A stretch of DNA of 64,000 nucleotides, taken from Ohtaekwangia sp. (lineage in GTDB: Bacteria > Bacteroidota > Bacteroidia > Cytophagales > Cyclobacteriaceae). Shown here piece after piece: positions 16,387 through 25,128 of this stretch (position 1 is the first letter of the stretch; every line of letters begins with the position of its first letter). The translations under genes were made by a program, and so were the position numbers. The stretch covers positions 558,001 through 622,000 of the forward strand of contig JAJNPV010000037.1 in the NCBI GenBank assembly GCA_021155195.1. Reading direction: 5' to 3'. The notes beneath the pieces are model-generated. The model searched no databases. It saw only the letters and a program-made list of their open reading frames with translations, and was not told where the DNA came from.

Positions 16387-16416
16387 AAAGCCGTGAAACT
16401 TCACGGCTTTTTGTGT
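16387..16416 (+). terminator. Rho-independent terminator of ssrA
   Basis: AAAGCCGTGA (16387-16396) pairs perfectly with TCACGGCTTT (16401-16410) around AACT, followed by TTGTGTTTT. It starts 13 bp after the tmRNA 3' end. Confidence 0.9.
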
Positions 16417-16513
16417 TTTAAAAAATCTGGGAAAGAATTCAGTAAAGTAAGCCTTGGAGAGTTTGGCCTTTCTTTATCTAGTAGAGTGAAGACTCTTTGA
16501 TTGACGGATTCTA

Positions 16514-17350
16514 TTAGATTTGATTAACCAGCGAACTAGCTCCTAATAACGTGATGTTCGGGTTCTCCGACTGCATGATTTTAAGTTTATTCATTGACCC
16601 GGGAAAGTGAAAATGATCGTACATTGTTTTTTTCATTGTCGGTTCGAACAACGAAAAGGCGTTTGATATTGATCCGCCAAAAATGATTACTTCTGGATCA
16701 TACGCATAGGCAACCGACTTAATGAGATTGCCAATATGCACTCCATACTCCTTCCAAATTTGGACTGCTTCATTATTACCTCTCTTTGCCTTTTGAGAAA
16801 CCTCATAGGCTGAGGTGTTATGCATTTCTTCGAAAAAGAAACTGCCACAGTAAAATTCAAAATCCTTATCGAGATAATTAAGATAGCCGATTTCGCCTGC
16901 GCCTCCATTATTTCCAGAAACGATTTTACCATTAATGATAACTCCTGAGCCAACTCCGGTGCCCAACGTAATTCCCACTACCTGATGAAGTCCTTTTGCT
17001 TTACCATGCATGAGTTCACCTAATGCAAAGCAGTTTGCATCATTTTCAATTCTGGCGGGTATATCAAACTCTTTTTCTAACATGTCTTTAAGTGCTACTT
17101 CCTTCCAGGATGGAATATTGACGACATTATAAACGATGCCTTTTATATTGTCAACGATTGAGGGGGCAGCAACACCAATTGCTTTTATCTTAGAAGTAAC
17201 AAGCGGTTTAATTAATTGGATCAGTTGGCTTATAGTGCTTTCAAGCGAATTCTTGTTGGTTAGTGAAACCTGCTCGCGCCTAATAATTAAATCTCCTTCG
17301 CGAACACCGGCCCTTATGTTGGTTCCACCCAGATCAACTCCTAGTGTCAT
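16514..17350 (-). CDS. ROK family sugar kinase with lost zinc site
   Basis: 278-residue ROK-type kinase, probably phosphorylating glucose or a related hexose. N-terminal phosphate loop VDLGGTNIRAG (residues 5-15), active-site IENDANCFALGE (101-112) with the catalytic Asp104, and the GTGVGSGVI second phosphate loop (130-138) are intact. The usual His in GEIGH is Tyr (GEIGY), and the CxCGxxGC zinc motif is reduced to FYCGSFFFEE near 167-176 with a single Cys. Such metal-less ROK proteins occur in Bacteroidota. It is a lone gene, with no repressor-type HTH at the N terminus. Confidence 0.87.
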   Translation of the reverse strand: MTLGVDLGGTNIRAGVREGDLIIRREQVSLTNKNSLESTISQLIQLIKPLVTSKIKAIGVAAPSIVDNIKGIVYNVVNIPSWKEVALKDMLEKEFDIPARIENDANCFALGELMHGKAKGLHQVVGITLGTGVGSGVIINGKIVSGNNGGAGEIGYLNYLDKDFEFYCGSFFFEEMHNTSAYEVSQKAKRGNNEAVQIWKEYGVHIGNLIKSVAYAYDPEVIIFGGSISNAFSLFEPTMKKTMYDHFHFPGSMNKLKIMQSENPNITLLGASSLVNQI

Positions 17351-17452
17351 GAGAAATTATTGGTTGCATTAATAAAGATAAAGAAATAGTAAAAAATTAA
17401 AAGTCTCTTTGGATCCTTGCATGCAGATATGATTATCAAGGTAGGCGTTTCC

Positions 17453-17485
17453 AAAAAAAAAGGTTGACATTGCTGTCAACCTTTT
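17453..17485 (-). terminator. Rho-independent terminator of the H1-like gene
   Basis: Read on the minus strand, AAAAGGTTGACA pairs perfectly with TGTCAACCTTTT across GCAA (plus positions 17474-17485 and 17458-17469), followed by eight T (plus 17453-17460). It lies 19 bp beyond the stop of the small basic gene. Confidence 0.9.
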
Positions 17486-17504
17486 CGTAATGAACGAATG
17501 TTCC

Positions 17505-17609
17505 TTACTTCTTTTTCTTAGCTGCTTTCTTTGCTTTCTTAGCAACTTTCTTCTTAGCAGCTTTCTTAGCTACTTTCTTTTTTGCGGCCTTCTTTGCTTT
17601 TTTTGCCAT
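17505..17609 (-). CDS. Histone H1-like lysine/alanine-rich peptide, 34 residues
   Basis: Very short gene reading MAKKAKKAAKKKV, then AKKAAKKK and VAKKAKKAAKKKK. Only Lys, Ala, two Val and the initiator Met occur: about 21 lysines of 34, in AKKAAKKK-type repeats like the C-terminal tails of bacterial histone H1-like proteins (Hc1 type) that bind DNA non-specifically through charge. The start ATG is preceded by a purine/AT-rich region and the stop is followed by a perfect terminator, which strongly supports a true expressed unit despite its size. It likely acts in nucleoid compaction. A known, longer H1-like family exists in Bacteroidota; this is a minimal form. Confidence 0.8.
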   Translation of the reverse strand: MAKKAKKAAKKKVAKKAAKKKVAKKAKKAAKKKK

Positions 17610-18015
17610 AGCATTTTTTGTTTTAGTTAAACATATTTATTGAAAACTGAGTTGAAATAAATAACAAATTGCTTATAAAGCAAATATTGATCATCGTTTT
17701 AATCACGTTGAAGATGGTAGAGTATGTTCATCATGAAATTTTTTTTGATAAAAGATTTTTCAACTTACATCATTTAACTTTATGTAAAACATAGTAACAT
17801 CATTAAAAATGTTGTTATACAGCGTGTATTCACACTTTTTATAAATCCTTTTTTTATCACGCATCAACTTCTGATTTATAAAATGGGATAGAAGTTTGTA
17901 TTGAATTGAAGAAACAACGTCTGAAAAATAATTTGAAATTTTTTTTGAGACGGAATAGATTTTATTATAAAATGTCGCGAATGTTCTACCTTTGTGGTAT
18001 CACATCCACATACTT
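17610..18015. other. 405-bp AT-rich intergenic region
   Basis: No open frame or RNA fold is supported between the H1-like gene and tRNA-Arg. It is strongly AT-rich, should hold the minus-strand promoter for the H1-like gene (the partial inverted repeat TTGCTTATAAAGCAA lies near 17670-17684) and the promoter of the tRNA at its right end. Confidence 0.5.
17987..17994 (+). promoter_or_regulatory. -7 promoter element of tRNA-Arg
   Basis: TACCTTTG, a perfect TAnnTTTG match, identical to the element before the RNA genes at 15784. It ends 21 bp before the mature tRNA 5' end, an ideal distance for a short 5' leader. Confidence 0.65.
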
Positions 18016-18087
18016 GGCTCCGTAGTACAATGGATAGTATTTCAGATTCCGATTCTGAAGATGCAGGTTCGATTCCTGCCGGGGTCA
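18016..18087 (+). tRNA. tRNA-Arg (anticodon CCG)
   Basis: 72-nt cloverleaf. Acceptor GGCTCCG pairs with CGGGGTC (with G-T pairs), D stem GTAC/GTAT, anticodon stem TCAGA/TCTGA enclosing TTCCGAT (anticodon CCG, reading CGG), T arm GCAGG TTCGATT CCTGC. CCA is not encoded. A small open frame on the minus strand over this region is spurious. Confidence 0.95.
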
Positions 18088-18164
18088 CACAAGTCTTTGT
18101 TTAGTGTTTGCAAATTTTCATGTCAGGTCGCAGAAAATCTTTGCGGCAACATAAACCACTTATG

Positions 18165-19601
18165 ATGAAACAACTGTTAGTATTAATAGCACTAATTTTT
18201 TCACTTTCCGGTTTTTCACAAAGCACATCGAAGCCAAACGTGATCATTATCTATTTTGATGACATGGGCTATGGTGATATTGAGCCCTTTGGAATGACGG
18301 GCGTGCACACACCAAATTTCAACAGACTGGCAGCAGAAGGATTGCGACTTACTAACTACAACACGGTTCAAGCGGTATGTTCAGCATCGCGTGCTGCATT
18401 GCTTACAGGAACTTACCCCAACAGAGTAGGTATAGCGGGAGCACTTCTTCCCGGGGCTAAGGTTGCATTAAACCCGGAAGAACAAACCATCGCTTCTTTG
18501 CTAAAAGATAATGGTTATAAAACGGCCATGCTTGGCAAGTGGCATCTTGGTAATAAGCCCCCTTATTTTCCAATGAATTTTGGTTTCGATAATTTTTATG
18601 GATTACCTTATTCACACGACATCTGGCCGATTGATTATGCTGGAAAATTAATTACTGATCCTGCAAACTATAGAGGCACTTGGCCTCCGTTACCCATTAT
18701 TGAGGGTAACAAGGAAATTGCAACCATAAACACATTGGAAGAGCAAGAACAATGGACACCTGCTCTTACAGAGAAAGCAGTTGCCTACATCAAAGCGAAT
18801 AAGAAAAGCCCATTCTTTTTATACTTGGCTCATCCCATGCCCCATGTGCCACTGGCAGTATCAAAAAAATTTAAAGGTAAAAGCCAGTTAGGTTTATTTG
18901 GGGATGTAATGATGGAATTGGATTGGTCATTAGGACAGGTGTTAGAAACCCTTGACAAAGAGAATTTGACTAAGAATACTTTGTTAATAGTAATGAGTGA
19001 CAATGGCCCGTGGTTAAACTTTGGAAACCATGCAGGATCGGCCGGTGGATTTAAAGAGGGGAAGGGGACGGCCTTTGAAGGGGGAACTCGCGTACCTTTC
19101 ATAATCCGTTGGCCGGAAAAGATTAAAGCAGGTTATGTTACTGGTGAACTTATGACCAACATGGATGTGTTGCCAACTATCTGTGCCATGACAGGCTCAG
19201 CACTTCCTAAAAAGAAAATAGATGGTCTTAACTTTATGCCGCTTCTTCTAAGTAAAACAACGGATAGTCCACGTGAATCTTTTTACTATTATTATAATCA
19301 AAACAGTTTGAAAGCCGTGCGCTACAAACATTGGAAACTCGTGCTTCCTCATACTTCGCAATCTTATCAAAATGAAAATCCGGGCAAAGACGGCTTTCCG
19401 GGAAAGATAGGTCAGATAGAGGTGAAACAGGCTTTATATAATTTAGCGCATGATCCTGGTGAAAAAGTTGATCTACACGCATTATATCCTGAAGTAGTAG
19501 CTGAAATTATGAAACTTGTAGAAACGGCCCGCGAGGATTTAGGAGATGACCTAACGAAACGTGAAGGCAACAACAGACGCAAAGCGGCTGTTGTTGAGTA
19601 G
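18165..19601 (+). CDS. Secreted sulfatase (arylsulfatase A-like)
   Basis: Type I sulfatase hydrolysing sulfate esters, probably on polysaccharides or their oligosaccharides. ATG at 18165 begins a signal peptide (MKQLLVLIALIFSLSGFSQ); the upstream in-frame ATG at 18108 is less likely. Metal-binding IIYFDDMGYGD follows at about 27-37. CSASRAALLTG carries the Cys converted to formylglycine (CxAxR). Later markers are GKWHLG near 125, the substrate/metal region HPMPHVPL near 223 and SDNGPW near 282. An anaerobic or FGE-type maturase is not in the window. It faces a minus-strand carbohydrate cluster. Confidence 0.92.
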   Translation: MKQLLVLIALIFSLSGFSQSTSKPNVIIIYFDDMGYGDIEPFGMTGVHTPNFNRLAAEGLRLTNYNTVQAVCSASRAALLTGTYPNRVGIAGALLPGAKVALNPEEQTIASLLKDNGYKTAMLGKWHLGNKPPYFPMNFGFDNFYGLPYSHDIWPIDYAGKLITDPANYRGTWPPLPIIEGNKEIATINTLEEQEQWTPALTEKAVAYIKANKKSPFFLYLAHPMPHVPLAVSKKFKGKSQLGLFGDVMMELDWSLGQVLETLDKENLTKNTLLIVMSDNGPWLNFGNHAGSAGGFKEGKGTAFEGGTRVPFIIRWPEKIKAGYVTGELMTNMDVLPTICAMTGSALPKKKIDGLNFMPLLLSKTTDSPRESFYYYYNQNSLKAVRYKHWKLVLPHTSQSYQNENPGKDGFPGKIGQIEVKQALYNLAHDPGEKVDLHALYPEVVAEIMKLVETAREDLGDDLTKREGNNRRKAAVVE

Positions 19602-19613
19602 CTCACGAGTGTC

Positions 19614-20972
19614 TTATTTCTTGTTTACTAGTTCAAGCGCCTTCGTGGTTGTATAATATTTCGCAATCATGTTGGGTACTTCCCACTCGGGCATGTTTTT
19701 GTTTTGCAGATATTCAAGAAATTTTTCGGTTACCCGCCCAAAGTGAGCTTCGTGTCCTTCTTTATAGGAATCAGGGATAACAACTTCCCAGCCGGTGCTT
19801 AATTTCTTAATGTCAACACCAGGATACTTTGTTTGTATAGTTTTCAGATTAGCCTGAAGAGCATTTCCAATAGCCGTTTCATCAGATGCCTCTATATATA
19901 GAGTCGGCCTGTACTGTTGCTCGGCACCCTGGCGGATGATCAGATTTGACTTTGTGCCACGCATGATAGAATAATGAGTGTCACCAGCGCCTTCAGGAGC
20001 CTTGTAGTTCCAGATTACCGAAACTTTAGCGTGTACATTTTTCAATTTGTAGTTTATTTCTCCATTTGAATAGATGTTCAGCACAGTATCGTTCACCACA
20101 TCCTTCTTCAAATAGTCTGGAAAACTTTCTAAACCTGTAATCGCCTTAAAGTCACTCAACGTCATAGAGGTTAAGGAATGTGTAGCGTTGGTAATCTCAA
20201 TATCTTTTGTGTAATCCAGAATTTGATCAGGAAAACATTCCCATTGAACCAAATCAACCAGGTGTGTGGTCACATCTACTATTCCTTCGCCTTGTTGAGT
20301 GGCATCCATAAACCATGCAGGTCGCTTAAGAATACTCCCCGAAACGTATTTGTAAAAGTGATGAACACTTTCTTTTGTCACAGCAGGATTATCAGGAGTG
20401 CCTTCTTCCAGGGTTCCAAACACCTCAGGCAGCATTGAAAATTCTTTCTGAAGCATCGTAGTGATTTCATACCGCTCGGTCATGATATCATAGAGTAGCA
20501 AATTGCTTTCTTTTGCTTTTGCGAAGGATTCTTTCAATAGTTCAAAATCTTTACTTCCGATAATCATCGGCTTATCGGCCAGTACATTAAAACCGGCAGC
20601 CAATGATTTCGATACGTATTCTGCCTTTTTCAGATTATTGCCTGAAAGAACCACCACATTACCTGCTTTTTCAGCAAGCATCTTCTCAAAGAAATCATTA
20701 CCATAATAAACTTCTTCCTTCCAATGTGTTGGATTCTCGGTGCGGGTATTAAATCCGTTAATCCTATTCAAATGCAACGCTACATCATTGCCTTCAGGTG
20801 CATACACATGCACAACTGAATCAACATTGTCATACATTGACTTTTGAACAAGGGCAGCGTGAAAATGACCAGGGTCCAGTGTAATCAATTGAACCTGTTT
20901 GGCTTCATTTTTTGGATCTGAGGCGCACGACATAACTAAAATGAAAATTGTAAAAATGAACACTGATTTCAT
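19614..20972 (-). CDS. Gfo/Idh/MocA-like oxidoreductase, lipoprotein
   Basis: 452 residues with a lipoprotein signal (IFILVMSC, Cys16). The Rossmann part is degenerate: residues about 27-150 carry VQLITLDPGHFHAALVQ instead of a classic GxGxxG, but VLADKPMII, the equivalent of the EKP catalytic-lysine motif of Gfo/Idh/MocA proteins, is present near 132. The C-terminal half matches the 'putative oxidoreductase C-terminal' type found in Bacteroidota. It likely acts on sugars in the periplasm or at the outer membrane with a bound NAD(P). It is the last gene in the long minus-strand cluster. Confidence 0.8.
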   Translation of the reverse strand: MKSVFIFTIFILVMSCASDPKNEAKQVQLITLDPGHFHAALVQKSMYDNVDSVVHVYAPEGNDVALHLNRINGFNTRTENPTHWKEEVYYGNDFFEKMLAEKAGNVVVLSGNNLKKAEYVSKSLAAGFNVLADKPMIIGSKDFELLKESFAKAKESNLLLYDIMTERYEITTMLQKEFSMLPEVFGTLEEGTPDNPAVTKESVHHFYKYVSGSILKRPAWFMDATQQGEGIVDVTTHLVDLVQWECFPDQILDYTKDIEITNATHSLTSMTLSDFKAITGLESFPDYLKKDVVNDTVLNIYSNGEINYKLKNVHAKVSVIWNYKAPEGAGDTHYSIMRGTKSNLIIRQGAEQQYRPTLYIEASDETAIGNALQANLKTIQTKYPGVDIKKLSTGWEVVIPDSYKEGHEAHFGRVTEKFLEYLQNKNMPEWEVPNMIAKYYTTTKALELVNKK

Positions 20973-20999
20973 AAGTACTTTTTTATTTTGATGAATAGA

Positions 21000-21764
21000 T
21001 TACTCCCACTGAAATGCAAAATAGCTACAGGATCCTTTCCCAACGTTTTCAAGGCCGTGTAAAAAGCCTGAAGGAGCAAAGAGGATATCCCCAACGGTTG
21101 CTTTGTATGAATTTTCTCCAATTAACATCTCCACATTACCCTCCAGAATTAGAATTATTTCTTCTGCTTTGTGGGTATGTGGTTCATGGCTTGTCCATCC
21201 TTCCTTCAACGTGGTCACATGAATTTCAGATTTTCGCGTCATGGCCGTTGGTCTATTAAAATAGGGGCGCGTGCCTCCTTTTTCTTGAGGAGTAAAGGTG
21301 AGCTTGTTCCAATCTTTGATAAAAGAACCTCCTGCACTCTTACCCCTTGCAACATCAATCGGTAACCTCGATTCATATTTCATTAGATGGTAGGAAACCG
21401 ATTCTTGTTCTTTATTCTTTATTGAATATTTATCCGAAGGCATAACCATGGCAATACTTCCTTTACCAAGCTTGTAAACGGAATCATTGACGGTTATCGT
21501 TAATAATCCGGATTTTATTAGAACCACGTGCTCTTCATTTCCCGGAACTGTTGTCTTTTTTTGCTTACCCGAAGCAAGAACGTTGGCAGTTATTTCTACC
21601 TTCTTTAAATCAAAGGCACTCCCCACAATTACAGGGGTCGAAAAAGTTTTTTCATCAGCCTTTTCATTTGGCCAGGGGTAAACACCTGCTGAAACAGAAT
21701 TTGTTTGTGCCTGCGCAAGAACCGAAACTAAAGATGCAAGGATAAAAATAAGTGTATGTTTCAT
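21000..21764 (-). CDS. Secreted two-cupin protein
   Basis: 254 residues with signal peptide ending VLAQAQ. Two cupin barrels: the first near residues 60-130 (EEHVVLIKSGLLTITVNDSVYKLGKGSIAMVMPSD pattern), the second near 190-250 with HEPHTHKAEEIILILEGNVEML and PSGFLHGLENVG, giving the HxH, Glu and His metal ligands only in the second. Structure is like bicupin isomerases or ureidoglycine aminohydrolase, but the export signal and location in a uronate/glycoside cluster suggest sugar-acid isomerisation or binding. The substrate is not known. Confidence 0.78.
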   Translation of the reverse strand: MKHTLIFILASLVSVLAQAQTNSVSAGVYPWPNEKADEKTFSTPVIVGSAFDLKKVEITANVLASGKQKKTTVPGNEEHVVLIKSGLLTITVNDSVYKLGKGSIAMVMPSDKYSIKNKEQESVSYHLMKYESRLPIDVARGKSAGGSFIKDWNKLTFTPQEKGGTRPYFNRPTAMTRKSEIHVTTLKEGWTSHEPHTHKAEEIILILEGNVEMLIGENSYKATVGDILFAPSGFLHGLENVGKGSCSYFAFQWE

Positions 21765-21885
21765 GTTTATAATATGGTTGGAAACCCTTTAATGGCTACG
21801 ATTCCTTTCTTGCAGCGATGCTGATGAATGACCTAATTTATTTTTTGGTTTCATGGCTTAATAATTCTAACGTGCTTAAATATTC

Positions 21886-22713
21886 CTATTTAATAGCCTC
21901 GTCCTTGTTTTGAGAATAAGCTTTTGAGTACTCTTTTGATGTTAACTGACTTGCTACAAATTTTATCCCTTGAAAAATGTGGTTAACATAAGTAGGGTCT
22001 TCATAATCTTTTTTATCATGCCCCAACGCAGTTATCCAGATATACCCACCATCAAATTTTTGGTACCAGGCCGCTGGGTATAATTTTGAATACGGGCCAG
22101 CATGAAGTTTTATTTTTTCCTGATCATCTTCTTTTAGGGAATTAATATCATGAGCTAAAATCGTTTTAATGCCAGGATACATTTCTTTTTGAAAGTAACA
22201 TTCATCCTGCTTTTCCCACACCGCTGGCAAACCCGATGCGGAAGGATGCGCTTTATCAATTACCTGTAGTTGATAGTTTTGAAACTTAGGATGCCACACA
22301 AATGTTCCTCCCAGCATCATTTTAAACCAATCCCAATTACGCTCCGTACCAACTACAGAATGTATCCCTACAAAACCACCACCTGCTTCTATAAAATGCC
22401 TGAATGCCAGGCGCTGCTCATCCGTATCAAATACATCGTTGTTCGTACTGGTGAATATTAATAGAGAGTATTGCTTTAAATTATCTTCGGTAAATACCCC
22501 TGGGTTTTCTGAAACCTCTGTTTCAAAACCGTACTGTTGTCCAAGTTTTTGAATACATGACACCGCGGCTGGAATATTTTCATGCACGTAGCCCTTTCCA
22601 TTTTTGGTGTAAACAAGAACTCTAACCTTTTTCCAGTTTACCTTGTCTTTCGTTTGACCATCGGCTGAGAAGGCAAACAGACAAATCAGAAATATTGAAA
22701 TGATTATCTTCAT
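21886..22713 (-). CDS. ThuA-like domain protein, secreted
   Basis: 275 residues with signal peptide (IFLICLFAFSADGQ). The rest is a ThuA/glutamine-amidotransferase-like fold: VRVLVYTKNGKGYVHENIPAAV, LLIFTSTNNDVF, EAGGGFVGIHSV near 110-122, and HPASGLP-like and WITALGHDKKDYEDP near the end. ThuA proteins take part in trehalose/keto-sugar metabolism in rhizobia and often accompany Gfo/Idh/MocA oxidoreductases and DUF1080 proteins. Start overlaps the upstream PmoA-type gene by four bases, so translation is coupled. Confidence 0.85.
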   Translation of the reverse strand: MKIIISIFLICLFAFSADGQTKDKVNWKKVRVLVYTKNGKGYVHENIPAAVSCIQKLGQQYGFETEVSENPGVFTEDNLKQYSLLIFTSTNNDVFDTDEQRLAFRHFIEAGGGFVGIHSVVGTERNWDWFKMMLGGTFVWHPKFQNYQLQVIDKAHPSASGLPAVWEKQDECYFQKEMYPGIKTILAHDINSLKEDDQEKIKLHAGPYSKLYPAAWYQKFDGGYIWITALGHDKKDYEDPTYVNHIFQGIKFVASQLTSKEYSKAYSQNKDEAIK

Positions 22714-23942
22714 GGCTTCAACGTTACTTTAGGTGGATGGGCAAAATCTTGCCAGGCACTTTCTGCCTTCTCTTTCGTGAAATGACCATTGTATACAAGG
22801 AACCTGTATTTCAAGGTGTATACTTTGCCAGGCTCCAACAGCCAGTCTTTATTTTTGGTAGGGGCAAAGTTTGCAAACATGTCTCCACGGCCATATTGGT
22901 TCTCAGGCCAAATTCTTAATGGCTCTGGGTGATTGTAATTTGTAGGGTAGGACATCATTACAACGCCAGCATAATCATTATCCACCGCACCTTGAACAAT
23001 GCACCACTTTGCTAACGTGCCATCCGCATCTTTGCGGGTCTTTCCTTCCGATGATAGTACTTCACTGTTTTTATTATCCCACTGTTCAGTAGTTCGCCAA
23101 CCTAATCCGCCATAGCGGTATGCAAGCAAGAGGACAGGGCTGGTATTGGCACAGTTCATTTTACTGGTAATATCCACTACGTAATAGTCTTCATTTTGCG
23201 GTTGATACACCCTTATCGATTGTTCCTCGTTGATGGCCACTTTTTCATGATTACCTTTTTTGAAAACAACATGCTCGTGTAATGCTTCGTACCCACCAAA
23301 AACGGAACCGTTTGAAGTTGAAATAAAGTTGGCAAACCTAACGGTTGCTTTTTTTCCACCGATATTCCAGAAATCAATGGTATCGCCTTCATACAATACG
23401 TGTGTCCATGGATTCCAAATTCCATAATGATGATAATGATCCTTTGGTTGAATGCGCGTTAGTACCTGGCCATGTGGTGACCATAGCGGATGAATAAATC
23501 CACTTCGTTTGAAAGAGGAGTCGACACCAGCAGGTGGGTACAGTGTTTTGAAGTAATAGCGAAGAAGATTTTTATTTCCTGATTGAATGGTTAACATACC
23601 ATCTTCTGCTTTAGTGGTGATATGATCAGGATTTTTTGGTTTACTAACTTTTAATAATTCAAAGATTCGTTTCTTCAAATTGCCCGGACTTACTGTCCAG
23701 TATAGGGTTCGGCTGCCATCATTTTCTATTTGATAGGGAACTGGAATTCTTTTATTCCCTTCTATTTCCACCAAACTCAAAACGGAATCAGTCAAATGTG
23801 TAATTGCATCCAGATTTGTTTGTGCAATTGTATTTAATCCGCTGGTTGGATTTGTCAATTCAACTTCAAGGGTTGCGATTTTTTGTGTATGACCTGAAAT
23901 GCAAATAGACATACACAGAATTATGGATAATAGAATTTTCAT
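22710..23942 (-). CDS. PmoA-family (DUF6807) secreted protein, copy 1
   Basis: 410 residues from the ATG at 23942, which begins a signal peptide (MKILLSIILCMSICISGHTQ). The PmoA-like/DUF6807 region, about 130-400, has the typical RSGFIHPLWSPHGQVLTRIQPKDHYHHYGIW pattern in pieces (HPLWSPHG, DHYHHYGIWNPW), and GLGWRTTEQWDN and MMSYPTNYNHPEPLRIWPE near the end. The name derives from an old annotation; there is no relation to methane monooxygenase subunit A. The family co-occurs with sugar oxidoreductases and is probably a periplasmic glycan-processing or binding protein. A five-base gap separates it from the xylanase gene. Confidence 0.82.
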   Translation of the reverse strand: MKILLSIILCMSICISGHTQKIATLEVELTNPTSGLNTIAQTNLDAITHLTDSVLSLVEIEGNKRIPVPYQIENDGSRTLYWTVSPGNLKKRIFELLKVSKPKNPDHITTKAEDGMLTIQSGNKNLLRYYFKTLYPPAGVDSSFKRSGFIHPLWSPHGQVLTRIQPKDHYHHYGIWNPWTHVLYEGDTIDFWNIGGKKATVRFANFISTSNGSVFGGYEALHEHVVFKKGNHEKVAINEEQSIRVYQPQNEDYYVVDITSKMNCANTSPVLLLAYRYGGLGWRTTEQWDNKNSEVLSSEGKTRKDADGTLAKWCIVQGAVDNDYAGVVMMSYPTNYNHPEPLRIWPENQYGRGDMFANFAPTKNKDWLLEPGKVYTLKYRFLVYNGHFTKEKAESAWQDFAHPPKVTLKP

Positions 23943-23947
23943 TTTAC

Positions 23948-25030
23948 CTATTTTGGTACTTCTACAACTGCCCAATACGCTTTCTTTGGTTTCAAGTCTT
24001 TATCAAAAAGAAGTGGGTAATCTTTCCTTCCTCTTACCGGAAAATTATCCAGCCAACTATGCCGATCAGAAATGTTCCAGAATGTTACTCCTGAGATTGC
24101 ATTTTTATGTTTTTTGAAAAGTTCAAAACACATCTTATAAACCTCAATTTGTTTCGCTTCTTTTTCTTTCGTAAAGGTTGAATTGTAATCTTCTGCTTTG
24201 CGCTCACGGGCATTGTGTTCTTTTGGATATACTGAGATATCGAGTTCAGTGATTTGAATTTTCAATCCTAACTCAGAAAAACGGGTGAGTGTACTATCTA
24301 ATTGCAGGCGGGAGGGTTCATTCAATGCCCAATGCCCTTGTAGGCCAACACCATGAATGGGAACGCCCGCATCTTTTAGTCCTTTTACCAGTTTGAAAAT
24401 TTTCTCCCGCTTTATAGGATTTATTTCATTGTAGTCGTTGTAAAACAGCAACGCATTAGGATCAGCCTCATGTGCATATTGAAACGCCTTTGCTATGTAT
24501 TCTTCGCCACAGATTTTTAGCCACTCGGAGTTACGTAGGTATTCATCGGGTTTATCCGAGATCGCTTCATTGACAACATCCCAGGCATACACTTTTCCTT
24601 TATAACGCGTTACTACGGAAGTAATGTGTTCTTTTAATCGTTGGAGCAAAATTTCTTTACTGGCAGGATTTCCGTTCGCATCAGTAAACAGCCAGTTAGG
24701 AGTCTGATTGTGCCAGCATAACGTGTGCCCTCGCATCATCAAATTATTACGTTGCGCAAAGGCAACAATTGAATCTGCATGTGTCCAAAAATATTCACTC
24801 TCAGTTGGATGAATAGGCCCCATCTTCATTGCATTCTCAGGGGTCATGCTATTGAATTGCTTAAGTATGAGTTTGGCCTCATCTGTCTTCAAGGCCTGAG
24901 GCGATACAGCCACGCCTATTGGAAATAAGTTTTTATAATAGTCTTTTAGCCCCTTTTCAGATGAAGAAGGTTGACTGTATCCGGCTTGAACACAAGCAAC
25001 GAAAGCAAAAGCAAGAATAAATCTATTCAT
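23948..25030 (-). CDS. GH10 endo-1,4-beta-xylanase
   Basis: 360 residues with signal peptide (FILAFAFVACVQAGYSQ). The catalytic TIM barrel is complete: substrate-binding HTLCWHNQTPNW near 102-113, acid/base Glu155 in WDVVNEA, nucleophile Glu262 in ITELDIS, and late WNISDRHSWLDNF. It hydrolyses internal xylan bonds, likely glucuronoxylan, because uxaC and a mannonate oxidoreductase gene lie directly upstream in the same run. No carbohydrate-binding module is present. Confidence 0.95.
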   Translation of the reverse strand: MNRFILAFAFVACVQAGYSQPSSSEKGLKDYYKNLFPIGVAVSPQALKTDEAKLILKQFNSMTPENAMKMGPIHPTESEYFWTHADSIVAFAQRNNLMMRGHTLCWHNQTPNWLFTDANGNPASKEILLQRLKEHITSVVTRYKGKVYAWDVVNEAISDKPDEYLRNSEWLKICGEEYIAKAFQYAHEADPNALLFYNDYNEINPIKREKIFKLVKGLKDAGVPIHGVGLQGHWALNEPSRLQLDSTLTRFSELGLKIQITELDISVYPKEHNARERKAEDYNSTFTKEKEAKQIEVYKMCFELFKKHKNAISGVTFWNISDRHSWLDNFPVRGRKDYPLLFDKDLKPKKAYWAVVEVPK

Positions 25031-25128
25031 CAGTTTTTTTGTTTTAAGCTCAAAATGTCTCCATCACCTGCTATCGCAGGCTTAAATAAAAAAAATTGAA
25101 CCTGTCGTTTTAACTCAGGTTGGACTAA

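Noticed and set aside
16178..16421. Open frames on both strands inside tmRNA
   Set aside because: They fully overlap a confidently identified tmRNA.
17501..17610. Simple low-complexity repeat instead of a gene
   Set aside because: Frame, start codon, stop codon and a perfect terminator on the same strand make a real gene more likely.
18165..19601. Sulfatase as part of the alginate system
   Set aside because: Alginate is not sulfated, and the gene is 16 kb from the operon beside other carbohydrate genes; its target is another glycan.
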